A stretch of DNA of 64,000 nt. Source: Sphingorhabdus rigui. GTDB taxonomy: Bacteria; Pseudomonadota; Alphaproteobacteria; Sphingomonadales; Sphingomonadaceae. Position numbers and translations under genes: made by a program. The stretch lies in the NCBI RefSeq assembly GCF_014196595.1, contig NZ_JACIEA010000002.1, positions 12,291-76,290 of the forward strand, read 5' to 3'. The notes beneath the pieces were generated by a model. It was not told the DNA's origin. It ran no database searches and saw only the letters and a program-made list of their open reading frames with translations. Shown one piece after another: positions 25,355-35,168 of the stretch; position 1 is the stretch's first letter; the number at the start of each line of letters is the position of its first letter.

Positions 25355-26719
25355 TTAGTGACGTCCCAGCATATGGTCAACGAGATTGGCCAGCGTGCGG
25401 AACTCTTGCGTTGAAATTCCCGACTGTCCCTTCACCGATGGCGGAACAAGTGCACGGCTGAAACCAAGCTTGGCCGATTCCTTCAAACGCAATGCGCCAT
25501 GCGCGACGGGACGAATTTCGCCAGACAAGGCGACTTCTCCGAACAGAACAGCATCCGACGGCAAGGGCCGCTCGGCAAGGGCCGATACCAGTGCCGCCGC
25601 GACCGCAAGGTCCGCCGCCGGATCCGAAATGCGATATCCGCCAGCGATGTTCAGATATACTTCGGCAGTCGAAAAGCTAAGGCCACAGCGCGCCTCCAAC
25701 ACCGCCAATATCATGGCCAGCCGTCCGCTGTCCCATCCGACCACGGCGCGGCGCGGCGTAGCACCACTGGACAGACGCACGGTAAGCGCCTGAATTTCAA
25801 CGAGCACTGGACGCGTACCTTCCAACGCTGGAAATACCGTTGCACCGGTCACTTGTTCGGCGCGGTCGGTCAGGAACAATGCGCTTGGGTTGCCAACCTC
25901 GGTCAGGCCCTCTTCCGCCATGGCGAAAACGCCAATCTCATCAGTGCCGCCAAAGCGGTTCTTCGATGCGCGCAATATCCGATATTGATGGCTTCGTTCA
26001 CCTTCAAACGCCAGCACCGTATCGACCATATGTTCAAGCACACGTGGCCCGGCAATCGTTCCGTCTTTGGTGACATGGCCAACAAGCATCAATGCAGAGC
26101 CACGCTCTTTGGCAAAACGGATCAGCTCTTGCGCCGATGCGCGCACTTGGCTGACCGTGCCCGGGGCGCCTTCAATCAAATCGCTGTGCATCGTCTGGAT
26201 CGAGTCAATCACCAGCAAGGCTGGCGGCGCGCCCTTCCCCATCGTCGTCAATATGTCGCGGACCGAGGTTGCCGCCGCCAATTGCACGGGCGCATCGCCG
26301 AGCCCAAGCCGCCGTGCGCGCAAACGCACTTGGTCGACAGCCTCTTCGCCCGAAATATACGCAACGCTCAGCCCACGCCGCGCCAAATTGGCCGCTGCCT
26401 GCAGCAGCAAAGTAGACTTACCAATGCCCGGATCACCGCCCAGCAACGTCGCTGACCCCGGCACAAGGCCGCCACCCAGTGCACGGTCGAACTCAGCGAT
26501 GCCGGTCGAGGCGCGATCAGGAAGCTTGATGTCGGTGTTCAGCCCCGACAGTTCCACCGAACGTCCGCCCGAATGCAAATGATGCTTCAACTCAAAGACC
26601 GTCGCGCTCGCTTCTTCCGCCAGCGTATTCCATTCGCCGCAGTCGTCACATTGCCCCTGCCAACGGTTCGCTTCGGAACCGCATGCCTGACACACATATT
26701 TGCGCTTTGCTTTTGCCAT
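25355..26719 (-). CDS. radA: DNA repair protein RadA
   Basis: A 454-residue RecA-like branch-migration ATPase. The N-terminal zinc finger CQACGSEANRWQGQCDDCG, Walker A GGDPGIGKSTLL, the RadA-specific KNRFG motif and a C-terminal Lon-like domain (VGWDSGRLAMILAVLEARCG, EVALSGEIRPV) are all intact. Transcribed divergently from the patatin-like gene. Confidence 0.97.
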   Translation of the reverse strand: MAKAKRKYVCQACGSEANRWQGQCDDCGEWNTLAEEASATVFELKHHLHSGGRSVELSGLNTDIKLPDRASTGIAEFDRALGGGLVPGSATLLGGDPGIGKSTLLLQAAANLARRGLSVAYISGEEAVDQVRLRARRLGLGDAPVQLAAATSVRDILTTMGKGAPPALLVIDSIQTMHSDLIEGAPGTVSQVRASAQELIRFAKERGSALMLVGHVTKDGTIAGPRVLEHMVDTVLAFEGERSHQYRILRASKNRFGGTDEIGVFAMAEEGLTEVGNPSALFLTDRAEQVTGATVFPALEGTRPVLVEIQALTVRLSSGATPRRAVVGWDSGRLAMILAVLEARCGLSFSTAEVYLNIAGGYRISDPAADLAVAAALVSALAERPLPSDAVLFGEVALSGEIRPVAHGALRLKESAKLGFSRALVPPSVKGQSGISTQEFRTLANLVDHMLGRH

Positions 26720-26812
26720 GGACGGAAACTATCAGAACATATCAAGAACTCAAGCCGTAAAAAGCACGCATAGGTGCTTGCGCACGCCCTTTGGCGGTGT
26801 CACACCATCGGC

Positions 26813-29152
26813 ATGCGTGAAAAAGAACTTCGGCTGGCGCTCATTTGTTATGGTGGGGTAAGCCTTGCCATCTACATGCACGGCGTCACGCGCGAGATTT
26901 GGCATATGGTTCGCGCCAGCCGCGCATTCCATGATGCAGGGCCTGCCGCCCGGGGCAGCGAGTCCGTCTATCACGATCTCCTCGCCGAAATATCACAAGT
27001 CAGCGGAACGAAGCTGCGCGTGCTGACCGATATTATCGCCGGGTCCAGCGCCGGCGGAATCAACGGTATATTTCTGTCCCAAGCCATTGTCACAGGGCAG
27101 TCGCTGGAGCCGCTGACCGATATGTGGCTTGAAATGGCTGATGTGGACGTGCTGCTTGATCCCGACGCCCGTCCGCTGTCGCGCTTCTCCAAATTTTGGG
27201 CAACACCGATAGCGTGGCTGATCTTGCGGCGGCGCGGCGGCGCGGTTGAACAGACGGTCGCGAAGGAAGCACAGGACGAGGTGGCAACCAAGCTATCGCG
27301 CTTCGTCCGTGCCCGCTGGTTCGCGCCGCCCTTTGGCGGCAACGTTTTTTCCAAGCTATTGCTGGATGCGTTGAAGGCCATGGCGGCGAGCAAGGCCGGA
27401 TCGCCGCTTTTGCCCGTCAACCAACCGCTCGACCTGTTTGTGACGGTCACCGATTTTAACGGGCATGATCGAGTCTTGCGCCTGAACAGTCCGCCCGAGG
27501 TGACGGAGTCTGAGCACCGGATCACCGTCGACTTTTCGACACGCGGGCGGACGGACCTTGCCGATATGGCCGAACTCATCTTTGCAGCACGCGCGACCGC
27601 TAGTTTTCCCGGTGCCTTCCCGCCCTTTTCCGTGCGTGAACTTGACCGATTGCTTGCGCGCGAGAATGTGCCGTGGTTGGGGCGGAACGCATTTCTGAAA
27701 CGCATATTGCCGCAGCAATTTGCCGCCAATGCCGCGGAAGACACGATGCTGATTGACGGTTCCGTGCTCGCCAACGCGCCGTTTAATCAGGCGATTGCCG
27801 CCCTGCGCAACCGCCCGGCGCGCCGCGAAGTCGACCGACGCTTTGTCTATATTGACCCAAAGCCCGGCCGGCCAAGTTTCCGCTTCGGTCGGCGCAATGC
27901 AGATGGCAGCGTGGGAAACCCGCGCAAACCGCCCGGCTTTTTCGCAACGATATTTGGCGCAACATCGAATATCCCGCGGGAGCAACCGATCCGCGATAGC
28001 TTGGAAAAAATCTCGGGCCGGTCGGAACGGATCGAACGGATGCGACAGGTGATCGACAGCCTTCGGAACGAAGTCGAAACCACGGTGGAGGCACTGCTGG
28101 GCAAGACGTGGTTCCTGAGCCAGCCGACTGCCGTCCGTATGCAGAAATGGCGTCAATCTGCGCAGGAAAAGGCGATACTTGCTGCCGGATTCAGCTACCG
28201 GGCCTATGGCCATTTGAAGCTTGCGGGCGTCGTCGACGATATTGTGGCGACCGCACGGCGCAGCCTGCCCGATGCCAACAACGGGTTTTTCCGCGACTTG
28301 AGAGCCGCTTTGTGGTCGGAAATCAGGACACGGGGATTGGACCGCATGCCGCAAGATGGCGGCAAGCAGGCGAGCAAACAGTCGATCGCCTTTTTTGGCA
28401 CGCATGATTTACGGTTCAGAATTCGCCGGCTCCGCTTCCTTGCACGGCATCTGACGGAAGAGGTCGAAAATGCCATCGACGTACCCGAAAAGGACATCAC
28501 GCAGATCCGTGATGCTATTTACCGCTGTCTGGCGATGTATCTGGATCTGGAAACGGCCGAATTTCTAGGCGTCGATTTTGCCATTGCCGCAAAGGCGGGC
28601 GTCACCAATCCGGCCGGGCTCATAGACCATTTGGCGTCCCAGCGCGACCTCGTCCAAACAGACCTGCGTGTGGATGCGATATTGTGTGCAGCGCTCCTCG
28701 CACTGCCCGTTGCGGCGCGCAGGGCCATGCTGCTCGGCTATCTGGGTTATGCGCTTTATGACATCGCGACCTTGCCATTGTTGCAGGATGAAGGGTTCGA
28801 TGAATTTGACCCCGTCAAAGTGGACCGCATTTCCCCCGAAGACTGCAACTCCATCCGCAAAGGTGGCGCTGCTACCACGTTGAAGGGCATAGAGTTCAAC
28901 AATTTCGGCGCTTTTTTCAGCCGGTCCTATCGCGAGAATGATTATCTGTGGGGGCGGTTGCACGGGGCGGAACGGCTCATCGACATTTTGGTGTCGTCGC
29001 TGCCCGCAGGTCATGACTTCGCCGAAAACAGGGTGCGGGCTTACAAAAGGCTCGCCTTCCATGCGATATTGGATGAGGAGCAGGATCGGCTGAAATATGT
29101 CCAGCCCCTCATCGCATCATTGCGGAACGAGATTGATCAGATCGAAATCTGA
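26813..29152 (+). CDS. Patatin-like phospholipase family protein (DUF3376 type)
   Basis: About 779 residues from ATG 26813 (MREKELRLALICYGG). The patatin domain has the oxyanion CYGGVSLAIYMHG, the nucleophile elbow GSSAGG and the catalytic Asp in LIDGSVLANAPF. The large C-terminal part corresponds to the DUF3376 extension of actinobacterial and alphaproteobacterial patatin-related proteins. Predicted to hydrolyse acyl lipids; the physiological substrate is unknown. An in-frame ATG 39 bases upstream gives a longer but less likely form. Confidence 0.9.
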   Translation: MREKELRLALICYGGVSLAIYMHGVTREIWHMVRASRAFHDAGPAARGSESVYHDLLAEISQVSGTKLRVLTDIIAGSSAGGINGIFLSQAIVTGQSLEPLTDMWLEMADVDVLLDPDARPLSRFSKFWATPIAWLILRRRGGAVEQTVAKEAQDEVATKLSRFVRARWFAPPFGGNVFSKLLLDALKAMAASKAGSPLLPVNQPLDLFVTVTDFNGHDRVLRLNSPPEVTESEHRITVDFSTRGRTDLADMAELIFAARATASFPGAFPPFSVRELDRLLARENVPWLGRNAFLKRILPQQFAANAAEDTMLIDGSVLANAPFNQAIAALRNRPARREVDRRFVYIDPKPGRPSFRFGRRNADGSVGNPRKPPGFFATIFGATSNIPREQPIRDSLEKISGRSERIERMRQVIDSLRNEVETTVEALLGKTWFLSQPTAVRMQKWRQSAQEKAILAAGFSYRAYGHLKLAGVVDDIVATARRSLPDANNGFFRDLRAALWSEIRTRGLDRMPQDGGKQASKQSIAFFGTHDLRFRIRRLRFLARHLTEEVENAIDVPEKDITQIRDAIYRCLAMYLDLETAEFLGVDFAIAAKAGVTNPAGLIDHLASQRDLVQTDLRVDAILCAALLALPVAARRAMLLGYLGYALYDIATLPLLQDEGFDEFDPVKVDRISPEDCNSIRKGGAATTLKGIEFNNFGAFFSRSYRENDYLWGRLHGAERLIDILVSSLPAGHDFAENRVRAYKRLAFHAILDEEQDRLKYVQPLIASLRNEIDQIEI

Positions 29153-29160
29153 GCCTTCAT

Positions 29161-29210
29161 TTCAATATATTGAAGACAGCATCAACGAACCTGCGCGCGC
29201 TTGGCGCGCG
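29161..29210. terminator. Palindromes between convergent patatin-like gene and dnaJ
   Basis: A 14-bp perfect palindrome TTCAATATATTGAA (29161-29174) and a GC hairpin CGCGCGC-TTG-GCGCGCG (29194-29210) lie between the two stop codons. Position fits transcription ends from both sides. The GC hairpin lacks a T-run, so intrinsic termination is only a guess. Confidence 0.45.
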
Positions 29211-29216
29211 ACGCAA

Positions 29217-30341
29217 TCACGTCGCGATGCCGTCCCAAATCCCTTTGAGCTTATCAAAGAAGCCAGTCGACTGCGGGCATTCCTCACCGGTTTCGGTTTC
29301 GCGGAACTCGCGCAATATTTCTTTCTGGCGCGCCGACAGCTTGGACGGCGTTTCAACATCGATCTGAATGACCATATCGCCGCGTCCGCGTCCTTGCAGG
29401 ACGGGCATCCCTGCCCCGCGCTGGCGTAGCTGTTTGCCCGACTGGATGCCCTCTGGAACGATGATGAGGTGTTCCGCACCATCTAGGCCCGGAATACGGA
29501 TTTCGCCGCCCAGCGCCGCTGTGGTGAAGCTTACGGGCACACGGCAGAACAATGTCGTGCCGTCGCGCTCAAACACCTTGTGCCGCGACAGATGGATGAA
29601 GATGTACAGGTCACCGGCGGCCGCGCCATACGGCCCAGCTTCGCCCTTGCCCGCAACCCGAATGCGGGTGCCTTCATCCACGCCCGGCGGAATATTTACG
29701 CTTATGGTCTTGCGTTCGTCCTTGCGGCCTTCGCCGGCACAGACACGGCATGGGTCTTCGATAACCTCACCCCGTCCATGACAGGTCGGACATGTCCGTT
29801 CGACCACGAAGAAACCTTGCTGCGCGCGCACCTTGCCGTGACCCGCGCACAGGTTGCAACGGCGCTTGCCCGAACCCGGGGTTGCGCCTGTCCCTTCACA
29901 AGTGCCGCAAGCCGTCGCCACGTCGATGGTGATTTCGGCATCCTTGCCGTGGAAGGCTTCGTCGAGTGAAATTTCAAGATCATAGCGTAAGTCTGCACCG
30001 CGTGCGGGCCCACGCTGACGTCCACCAAAGGCATCGCCAAAAAAGCTTTCGAATATGTCGGAAAAGTCACCAAAGCCACCGCCACCTTGGCCGCCGCCGC
30101 CCATGCCACCATTTTCAAACGCGGCTTTGCCAAGACGGTCATAGGCCGCACGTTTTTGCGGATCTTTCAGGACATCATAGGCTTGGCTGACCGCTTTAAA
30201 TCTGGCTTCGGATTTATCGCAGCCGGGATTGCGGTCGGGATGGCATTCCATCGCGATCCGGCGATAGGCGGATTTCAGCGTCTTTTCATCCGCTGTCCGC
30301 TCGACTTCCAACAATTCGTAATAATCGATGTCAAGATTCAT
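29217..30341 (-). CDS. dnaJ: Chaperone protein DnaJ
   Basis: A 374-residue Hsp40 co-chaperone that stimulates DnaK ATPase. J domain (residues 1-70) with HPD in ECHPDRNPG, Gly/Phe linker (GGMGGGGQGGGGFG), and four zinc-binding repeats CGTCEGTG, CNLCAGHG, CPTCHGRG and CRVCAGEG. The C-terminal substrate domain has GLDGAEHLIIVPEG. It follows dnaK by 67 bp, a gap that holds a strong hairpin. Confidence 0.98.
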   Translation of the reverse strand: MNLDIDYYELLEVERTADEKTLKSAYRRIAMECHPDRNPGCDKSEARFKAVSQAYDVLKDPQKRAAYDRLGKAAFENGGMGGGGQGGGGFGDFSDIFESFFGDAFGGRQRGPARGADLRYDLEISLDEAFHGKDAEITIDVATACGTCEGTGATPGSGKRRCNLCAGHGKVRAQQGFFVVERTCPTCHGRGEVIEDPCRVCAGEGRKDERKTISVNIPPGVDEGTRIRVAGKGEAGPYGAAAGDLYIFIHLSRHKVFERDGTTLFCRVPVSFTTAALGGEIRIPGLDGAEHLIIVPEGIQSGKQLRQRGAGMPVLQGRGRGDMVIQIDVETPSKLSARQKEILREFRETETGEECPQSTGFFDKLKGIWDGIAT

Positions 30342-30359
30342 GACTGACTACCCCCCGGC

Positions 30360-30399
30360 TTCCCGACCGTCGCTGCATTTCGCTGGCGACAGTCGGGAA
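30360..30399. promoter_or_regulatory. Hairpin between dnaK and dnaJ
   Basis: TTCCCGAC (30360-30367) pairs with GTCGGGAA (30392-30399) and, after one mismatch, GTCGC with GCGAC (30386-30390), around a 12-base loop. In the dnaK-to-dnaJ direction it could reduce read-through or protect the dnaK transcript. No T-run follows on the minus strand. Confidence 0.6.
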
Positions 30400-30408
30400 T
30401 TTTCAACA

Positions 30409-32313
30409 TCAGTCTTTCTTGTCGTCTTCGACTTCGGAGAATTCTGCATCGACAACATTGTCGTCCGCAGGGGCTTCTTCGGTCGCAGCGCCCGGCGATG
30501 CCGCCGCTTGCTCTTCCTTGTAGATGGCTTCACCAAGCTTCATCGCGATTTGCGCCAAGGCCGTTGCCTTTTCCTTCATCGCTTCTGCATCACCACCTTC
30601 GATGGCGGTCTTGGTTTCCGCAACAGCCGCTTCGATTTCGCCCTTCAGCGCAGCGTCAATCTTGTCGCCATGTTCAGACAACTGCTTTTCGGTCGTGTGC
30701 ACAAGGCTTTCGGCATTGTTCTTGGCTTCCGCAGCTTCGCGACGTTTCTTGTCTTCTTCAGCAAATGCTTCGGCATCACGGACCATCTGATCAATGTCGG
30801 CATCGGACAAACCGCCCGAGGCTTGGATCTTGATCTGCTGTTCCTTGCCCGTGCCCTTGTCCTTTGCGGTTACGCTGACGAGGCCGTTGGCATCAATGTC
30901 GAATGTCACTTCAACCTGCGGCACGCCGCGCGGTGCGGGTGGAATTCCGACAAGGTCGAAATTGCCGAGCAGCTTGTTATCCGCCGCCATTTCACGCTCG
31001 CCCTGGAACACGCGGATGGTAACCGCATTTTGGTTATCTTCCGCAGTCGAGTAAACTTGGCTCTTCTTGGTCGGGATCGTCGTGTTCCGGTCGATCATGC
31101 GGGTAAATACACCGCCCAAGGTTTCGATGCCAAGCGACAGCGGCGTTACGTCCAGCAACAACACGTCCTTAACGTCGCCCTGCAACACGCCTGCCTGAAT
31201 GGCTGCGCCCATGGCAACAACTTCGTCAGGGTTCACGCCAGTGTGCGGTTCCTTGCCGAAGAACGCCTTAACAACGTCACGTACCTTTGGCATGCGGGTC
31301 ATACCGCCAACCATGACGACTTCGTCAATGGCATCCGCCTTCAAACCAGCGTCAGCCAAAGCCTTTTTGCAAGGCTCCAACGTGCGCTTGATGAGATCAT
31401 CGACCAGCTTTTCAAGGTCGGCACGGGTGATCGTCTTCACCAAATGCTTTGGACCATTTTGGTCAGCGGTGATGAACGGCAAGTTGACTTCAGTCGTCTG
31501 TGTCGATGACAGTTCAATCTTCGCCTTTTCAGCGGCTTCCTTCAAACGCTGAAGCGCAAGCTTGTCCTTGGTCAGGTCAATGCCTTCTGCTTTTTGGAAG
31601 TCTGCGGCCAAAAATTCGACAAGCTTGCTGTCAAAGTCTTCACCGCCCAAGAACGTGTCGCCATTGGTCGATTTCACTTCGAACACGCCGTCTCCGACTT
31701 CGAGGATCGAGATGTCGAATGTACCGCCGCCAAGATCATAGACCGCGATGGTTTTGTTCTCATCCTTGTCCATGCCATATGCAAGCGCAGCGGCGGTTGG
31801 CTCGTTGATGATACGCAGAACTTCAAGACCCGCAATCTGGCCCGCATCCTTCGTGGCCTGACGCTGGGCGTCGTTGAAGTAAGCGGGAACCGTGATAACG
31901 GCTTGCGTGACGGTTTCGCCGAGATAGGCCTCTGCCGTTTCCTTCATTTTCTGAAGGATGAAGGCCGAAATTTGCGATGGCGAATAATCTTCGCCGCCAG
32001 CCTTTACCCATGCGTCGCCATTTTTGCCCTTAACGATGTTGTAGGGAACAAGCTCTGTATCCTTCTTGGTGATCGGATCGTCGTAGCGGCGGCCGATAAG
32101 GCGCTTCACTGCGAAAATCGTGCTTTCCGGATTGGTGACGGCCTGACGCTTTGCCGGTTGTCCAATCAGGCGCTCACCGTCCTTGGCAAAGGCCACGATC
32201 GATGGCGTCGTACGTGCGCCTTCCGCATTTTCGATGACCTTGGGCTTGCCGCCGTCCATTACCGCAACGCAGCTGTTTGTCGTGCCCAAGTCGATACCAA
32301 TAACTTTAGCCAT
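30409..32313 (-). CDS. dnaK: Chaperone protein DnaK (Hsp70)
   Basis: A 634-residue Hsp70 with [17 protein letters not shown] at the N-terminus, the phosphate-binding [16 protein letters not shown], the [13 protein letters not shown] block, the interdomain linker [12 protein letters not shown] and a C-terminal tail ending [14 protein letters not shown] 32313 gives the standard start [10 protein letters not shown]; an upstream in-frame extension is ignored. An RpoH-type promoter lies about 100 bases upstream. Confidence 0.98.
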   Translation of the reverse strand: MAKVIGIDLGTTNSCVAVMDGGKPKVIENAEGARTTPSIVAFAKDGERLIGQPAKRQAVTNPESTIFAVKRLIGRRYDDPITKKDTELVPYNIVKGKNGDAWVKAGGEDYSPSQISAFILQKMKETAEAYLGETVTQAVITVPAYFNDAQRQATKDAGQIAGLEVLRIINEPTAAALAYGMDKDENKTIAVYDLGGGTFDISILEVGDGVFEVKSTNGDTFLGGEDFDSKLVEFLAADFQKAEGIDLTKDKLALQRLKEAAEKAKIELSSTQTTEVNLPFITADQNGPKHLVKTITRADLEKLVDDLIKRTLEPCKKALADAGLKADAIDEVVMVGGMTRMPKVRDVVKAFFGKEPHTGVNPDEVVAMGAAIQAGVLQGDVKDVLLLDVTPLSLGIETLGGVFTRMIDRNTTIPTKKSQVYSTAEDNQNAVTIRVFQGEREMAADNKLLGNFDLVGIPPAPRGVPQVEVTFDIDANGLVSVTAKDKGTGKEQQIKIQASGGLSDADIDQMVRDAEAFAEEDKKRREAAEAKNNAESLVHTTEKQLSEHGDKIDAALKGEIEAAVAETKTAIEGGDAEAMKEKATALAQIAMKLGEAIYKEEQAAASPGAATEEAPADDNVVDAEFSEVEDDKKD

Positions 32314-32416
32314 AAAAACTTTACCCCGAAATTTTAAAATTGAACGCTTACTGGCCACTTACGGTCCGGCCCTATCAGGCACCGGTGTTTTCCCGTAATG
32401 CAACCTTGTAGCGGCG

Positions 32417-32444
32417 ATATAGGTGCCAATTCTCTTGGCACAAG
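32417..32444 (-). promoter_or_regulatory. RpoH (sigma-32) type promoter of dnaK
   Basis: On the minus strand CTTG (32444-32441), 17 bases, then CCTATAT (32423-32417). This matches the published alphaproteobacterial heat-shock consensus CTTG-N17/18-CYTATNTNNG, with only the last G differing. Transcription would start about 95 bases before the dnaK ATG. The spacer is almost wholly filled by an inverted repeat. Confidence 0.75.
32423..32441. promoter_or_regulatory. Inverted repeat inside the dnaK promoter spacer
   Basis: GTGCCAA (32423-32429) and TTGGCAC (32435-32441) form perfect 7-bp arms around five bases. The arms touch both promoter hexamers. It is not the HrcA site CIRCE: the half-sites face the opposite way and the spacing is 5, not 9. 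An operator or a cruciform are both possible. Confidence 0.55.
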
Positions 32445-32524
32445 ACTTCGGCAACCCTAGATAGGGAAAAAGTAGTCACAGTCCTGGCTTTGAACCACAA
32501 AGCCAATGCCGAAAAGAGGATCAT

Positions 32525-32998
32525 ATGAACCGACGGATATTCACAGTTGCAGCCGCAACAAGTGCATTATTGCTGGGCTCGTGCGGCCCGACACCGCAGC
32601 TAAAGGTCAAAGAGGCGGTGCTCACGCTATCGCCGGTCGACAGCAATCCGTCGGCATTTCACTTCAACGTCTATGGCGGCCCCGAAGACGTCTATTTGCT
32701 GCGCGTCAGTTCGCCGTCCGCTATCCGCGTTGAAATGCACGATGTGGCGGTGGATCCGAAAACGGGGGCCGTGTCCATGATGCCGCTGCAGCGCGTCCGC
32801 ATTCCCGCTGGCGAAACCGTCGCCTTCAAAAAAGGTGGCAAGCATGTGATGATGTGGGGCGTCAACCTTATCCCCCGCCGGCTTGGCGTGATTGAGGCTG
32901 AATTTCTATTCTCCAACAATGTCCGCATATTGGTAAAAGCCCGCGTACAGGAAGTCGACGGCACTGACCCGGACGAGAAAAAGGCAATCGACGGCTAA
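32525..32998 (+). CDS. PCu(A)C-like copper chaperone lipoprotein
   Basis: A 157-residue exported protein. The signal sequence ends in a lipobox (LLLGSC, Cys20). The remaining small beta domain has EMHDVAVDP, SMMPLQRVRIPAGETVAF and KGGKHVMMWGVN, which match the Met/His copper ligands of the PCu(A)C family (H-x-M and M spaced around the barrel). Such proteins deliver Cu(I) to cytochrome oxidase. No oxidase genes are nearby. GAGGA precedes the ATG. Divergent from dnaK. Confidence 0.75.
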   Translation: MNRRIFTVAAATSALLLGSCGPTPQLKVKEAVLTLSPVDSNPSAFHFNVYGGPEDVYLLRVSSPSAIRVEMHDVAVDPKTGAVSMMPLQRVRIPAGETVAFKKGGKHVMMWGVNLIPRRLGVIEAEFLFSNNVRILVKARVQEVDGTDPDEKKAIDG

Positions 32999-33061
32999 GG
33001 CATGCCCTGTTCCAATATTTAGGTGCCAAGGTTACAGGTGCGCCCGCAATATGATGGTATA

Positions 33062-34459
33062 TTAAGCTTCTGAAGGCAGCAGTCCGAGCCGCGCGCGCAT
33101 CGACCAACGCACCAGCATCAACACCGACACAAGCGCCAGTCCGGCCGCAAGGCCAGTCCACACCCCGACGCCGTCCCAACCCGCCCGAAATGCAAGCCAC
33201 GCGCCGACACCGATGCCGACCACCCAATATCCGAACGCTGCGAAGTACATAGGGACTTTGGTATCGTGCAAGCCACGCAACATGCCCGCGCCGACAACCT
33301 GCGCGCCATCGACAATCTGGAATATCGCGGCCACCAGCAGGAAGCTGACAGCAAGGTCAAAAACCTGCTTGGTCGCGGCATCGACGGGGGTGACGAATAT
33401 CCCAATCAGCGCCTCTGGAAACAGATAAATAGCAAGCGCCATGACCGCCATAAATCCGGTGCCCAGCACGAAAGCGGTCCAGCCTGCCCGTGTGATGCCG
33501 ACCGCGTCGCGCCGACCATAAGCAAGGCCGACACGCACCGTCGCCGCCTGCCCCAGCCCCATGGGCACCATGAAGGTAAGCGATGCGATCTGGATGGCGA
33601 CCGCATGTGCCGCAACCGATGCCTCGTTAATGAGCCCCATCAGCAGGATCGCGATTGCAAACACACCGCCTTCGAAACCCATCGTAAAACCAATGGGCAA
33701 TCCCAAACGCCAGATTTCGCGAAACCGCCGCCAATCCGCGCGCCAGAAGCGCCCGAACAAATGGTAGCGGCGAAATTTCGGATGGAAACTGACGACGAGA
33801 GCCATGACCCCGAACTGCGCGACATTGGTAATCGTGCTGCCAATGCCTGCTCCCACCAGCCCCAATTGCGGCAAGCCAAAATTACCGAGGATGAGGCCGT
33901 AATTGACAACGGCATTTAGTAACACAGCGCAACACGCGACGATGGTTGCCCAGACTGGCTTTTCGAGCGCCGCGACAAAATTGCGTAGAACGAGGAACCC
34001 GAGGAAGGGCAATATGGACCACATATAGGCCCGCACAAACACCGCAGCATCGGCGGCAAGATCCGCTTGCTGACCCGTCGCAATCAGGATGGCTTCGGCG
34101 TTCCATAAAAACGCCCACACCGGCACCATGACCGTGCAACAAACCCAAAGACCCTGCCGGAATGTCCGCCGAATATCGCGCACCGAATGTGCCATGCGAC
34201 CCTTTTCGGATGCCATCATCGGCGCCGTGGCCGTGACTAAACCCATGCAGAAAATCGCGCAGAAAATGGCGAGGTTGTGCCCCAAAGCACCCGCCGCCAA
34301 CGCACGCGGACCAAGCCAACCCAGCAGAATGACGTCGGTCACGCCGATTAGCATCATCGTCAGGTTCGACAGGATCATCGGCCACGCAAGCAACAACGTC
34401 GCCCGAAGCTCATCGCGCCAGGGCGATTGGCCGTTGGTTGGGAGTGCCTTTGTGGTCAT
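33062..34459 (-). CDS. MATE family efflux transporter
   Basis: A 465-residue inner-membrane protein with 12 predicted helices in two related halves, typical of NorM/DinF-like MATE exporters: LLLAWPMILSNLTMMLIGVTDVILLGWLG at the start and VPMGLGQAATVRVGLAYGRRD in the second half. It exports cationic compounds in exchange for H+ or Na+. The substrate is not predictable. It lies 80 bp after grpE on the same strand. Confidence 0.93.
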   Translation of the reverse strand: MTTKALPTNGQSPWRDELRATLLLAWPMILSNLTMMLIGVTDVILLGWLGPRALAAGALGHNLAIFCAIFCMGLVTATAPMMASEKGRMAHSVRDIRRTFRQGLWVCCTVMVPVWAFLWNAEAILIATGQQADLAADAAVFVRAYMWSILPFLGFLVLRNFVAALEKPVWATIVACCAVLLNAVVNYGLILGNFGLPQLGLVGAGIGSTITNVAQFGVMALVVSFHPKFRRYHLFGRFWRADWRRFREIWRLGLPIGFTMGFEGGVFAIAILLMGLINEASVAAHAVAIQIASLTFMVPMGLGQAATVRVGLAYGRRDAVGITRAGWTAFVLGTGFMAVMALAIYLFPEALIGIFVTPVDAATKQVFDLAVSFLLVAAIFQIVDGAQVVGAGMLRGLHDTKVPMYFAAFGYWVVGIGVGAWLAFRAGWDGVGVWTGLAAGLALVSVLMLVRWSMRARLGLLPSEA

Positions 34460-34539
34460 CGGCGGGGCGATAGCGGAGAGCGGCCGATGAGACCACCCCC
34501 GAACTTCGGCATTCCCGCTTAGGGACTAATCCCCGGCGC

Positions 34540-35115
34540 TTACTCCGGCGCCTTCGCCACCCCGACCAATGCAGGGCGCAGTAGGCGATCCTTGATCATA
34601 TAACCCGCCTGCATCTCGGCCACGATCGTGCCCGGTTCAGCATCTGCGCTTGGGATTTCGACCATCGCCTGATGCTGGTTCGGATCGAGCGGCATGCCCA
34701 TTGCGGCGATGCGGGTGATGCCGTTTTTGGCAAAGACGCTGTCGAGTTCGCGGCCCGTGGCTTCAAGGCCGATGACGAGCGGTTTCATTGATTCACTCTC
34801 GCGCATTTCGGCAGGGATGGCTTCCAATGCACGCGCCAAATTGTCGGAGACGGACAGGACGTCGCGGGCAAAGCCGGTCGCGGCATAAGCGCGCGCATCT
34901 TGCGCTTCCTTTTCCATGCGGCGACGCACATTTTGGGTTTCGGCCTGCGCATACAGAACTTCCTGATGCGCCGTGGCGAGCGCGTCTTCGAGCGTGGCAA
35001 TTTTGGCGTCGGCGGAGTCGGTCGCTTCCGAAGCGTCTTCCTTCATATGCTCTGGCACGCCTTCCAATTCCTTTTCTGCTGCTGCATCTGCGGATTGAGT
35101 GTTTTTGTCCGTCAT
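34540..35115 (-). CDS. grpE: Nucleotide exchange factor GrpE
   Basis: 191 residues from ATG 35115 (MTDKNTQSADAA). The long N-terminal coiled coil (about 40-100, containing YAQAETQNVRRRMEKEAQDA) is followed by the C-terminal beta domain with GMPLDPNQHQAMVEIP and the final GYMIKDRLLRPALVGVAK, the GrpE signature. It releases ADP from DnaK. It lies downstream of hrcA but has its own RpoH-type promoter in the gap. Confidence 0.97.
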   Translation of the reverse strand: MTDKNTQSADAAAEKELEGVPEHMKEDASEATDSADAKIATLEDALATAHQEVLYAQAETQNVRRRMEKEAQDARAYAATGFARDVLSVSDNLARALEAIPAEMRESESMKPLVIGLEATGRELDSVFAKNGITRIAAMGMPLDPNQHQAMVEIPSADAEPGTIVAEMQAGYMIKDRLLRPALVGVAKAPE

Positions 35116-35168
35116 AACCTGATTAACCCATGATTGTTGCGACACCGACGCCGCCTGTTGCTTTGCGC

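Noticed and set aside
32423-32441. CIRCE operator for HrcA upstream of dnaK
   Set aside because: CIRCE is TTAGCACTC-N9-GAGTGCTAA. Here the arms are in the opposite order with a spacing of five.
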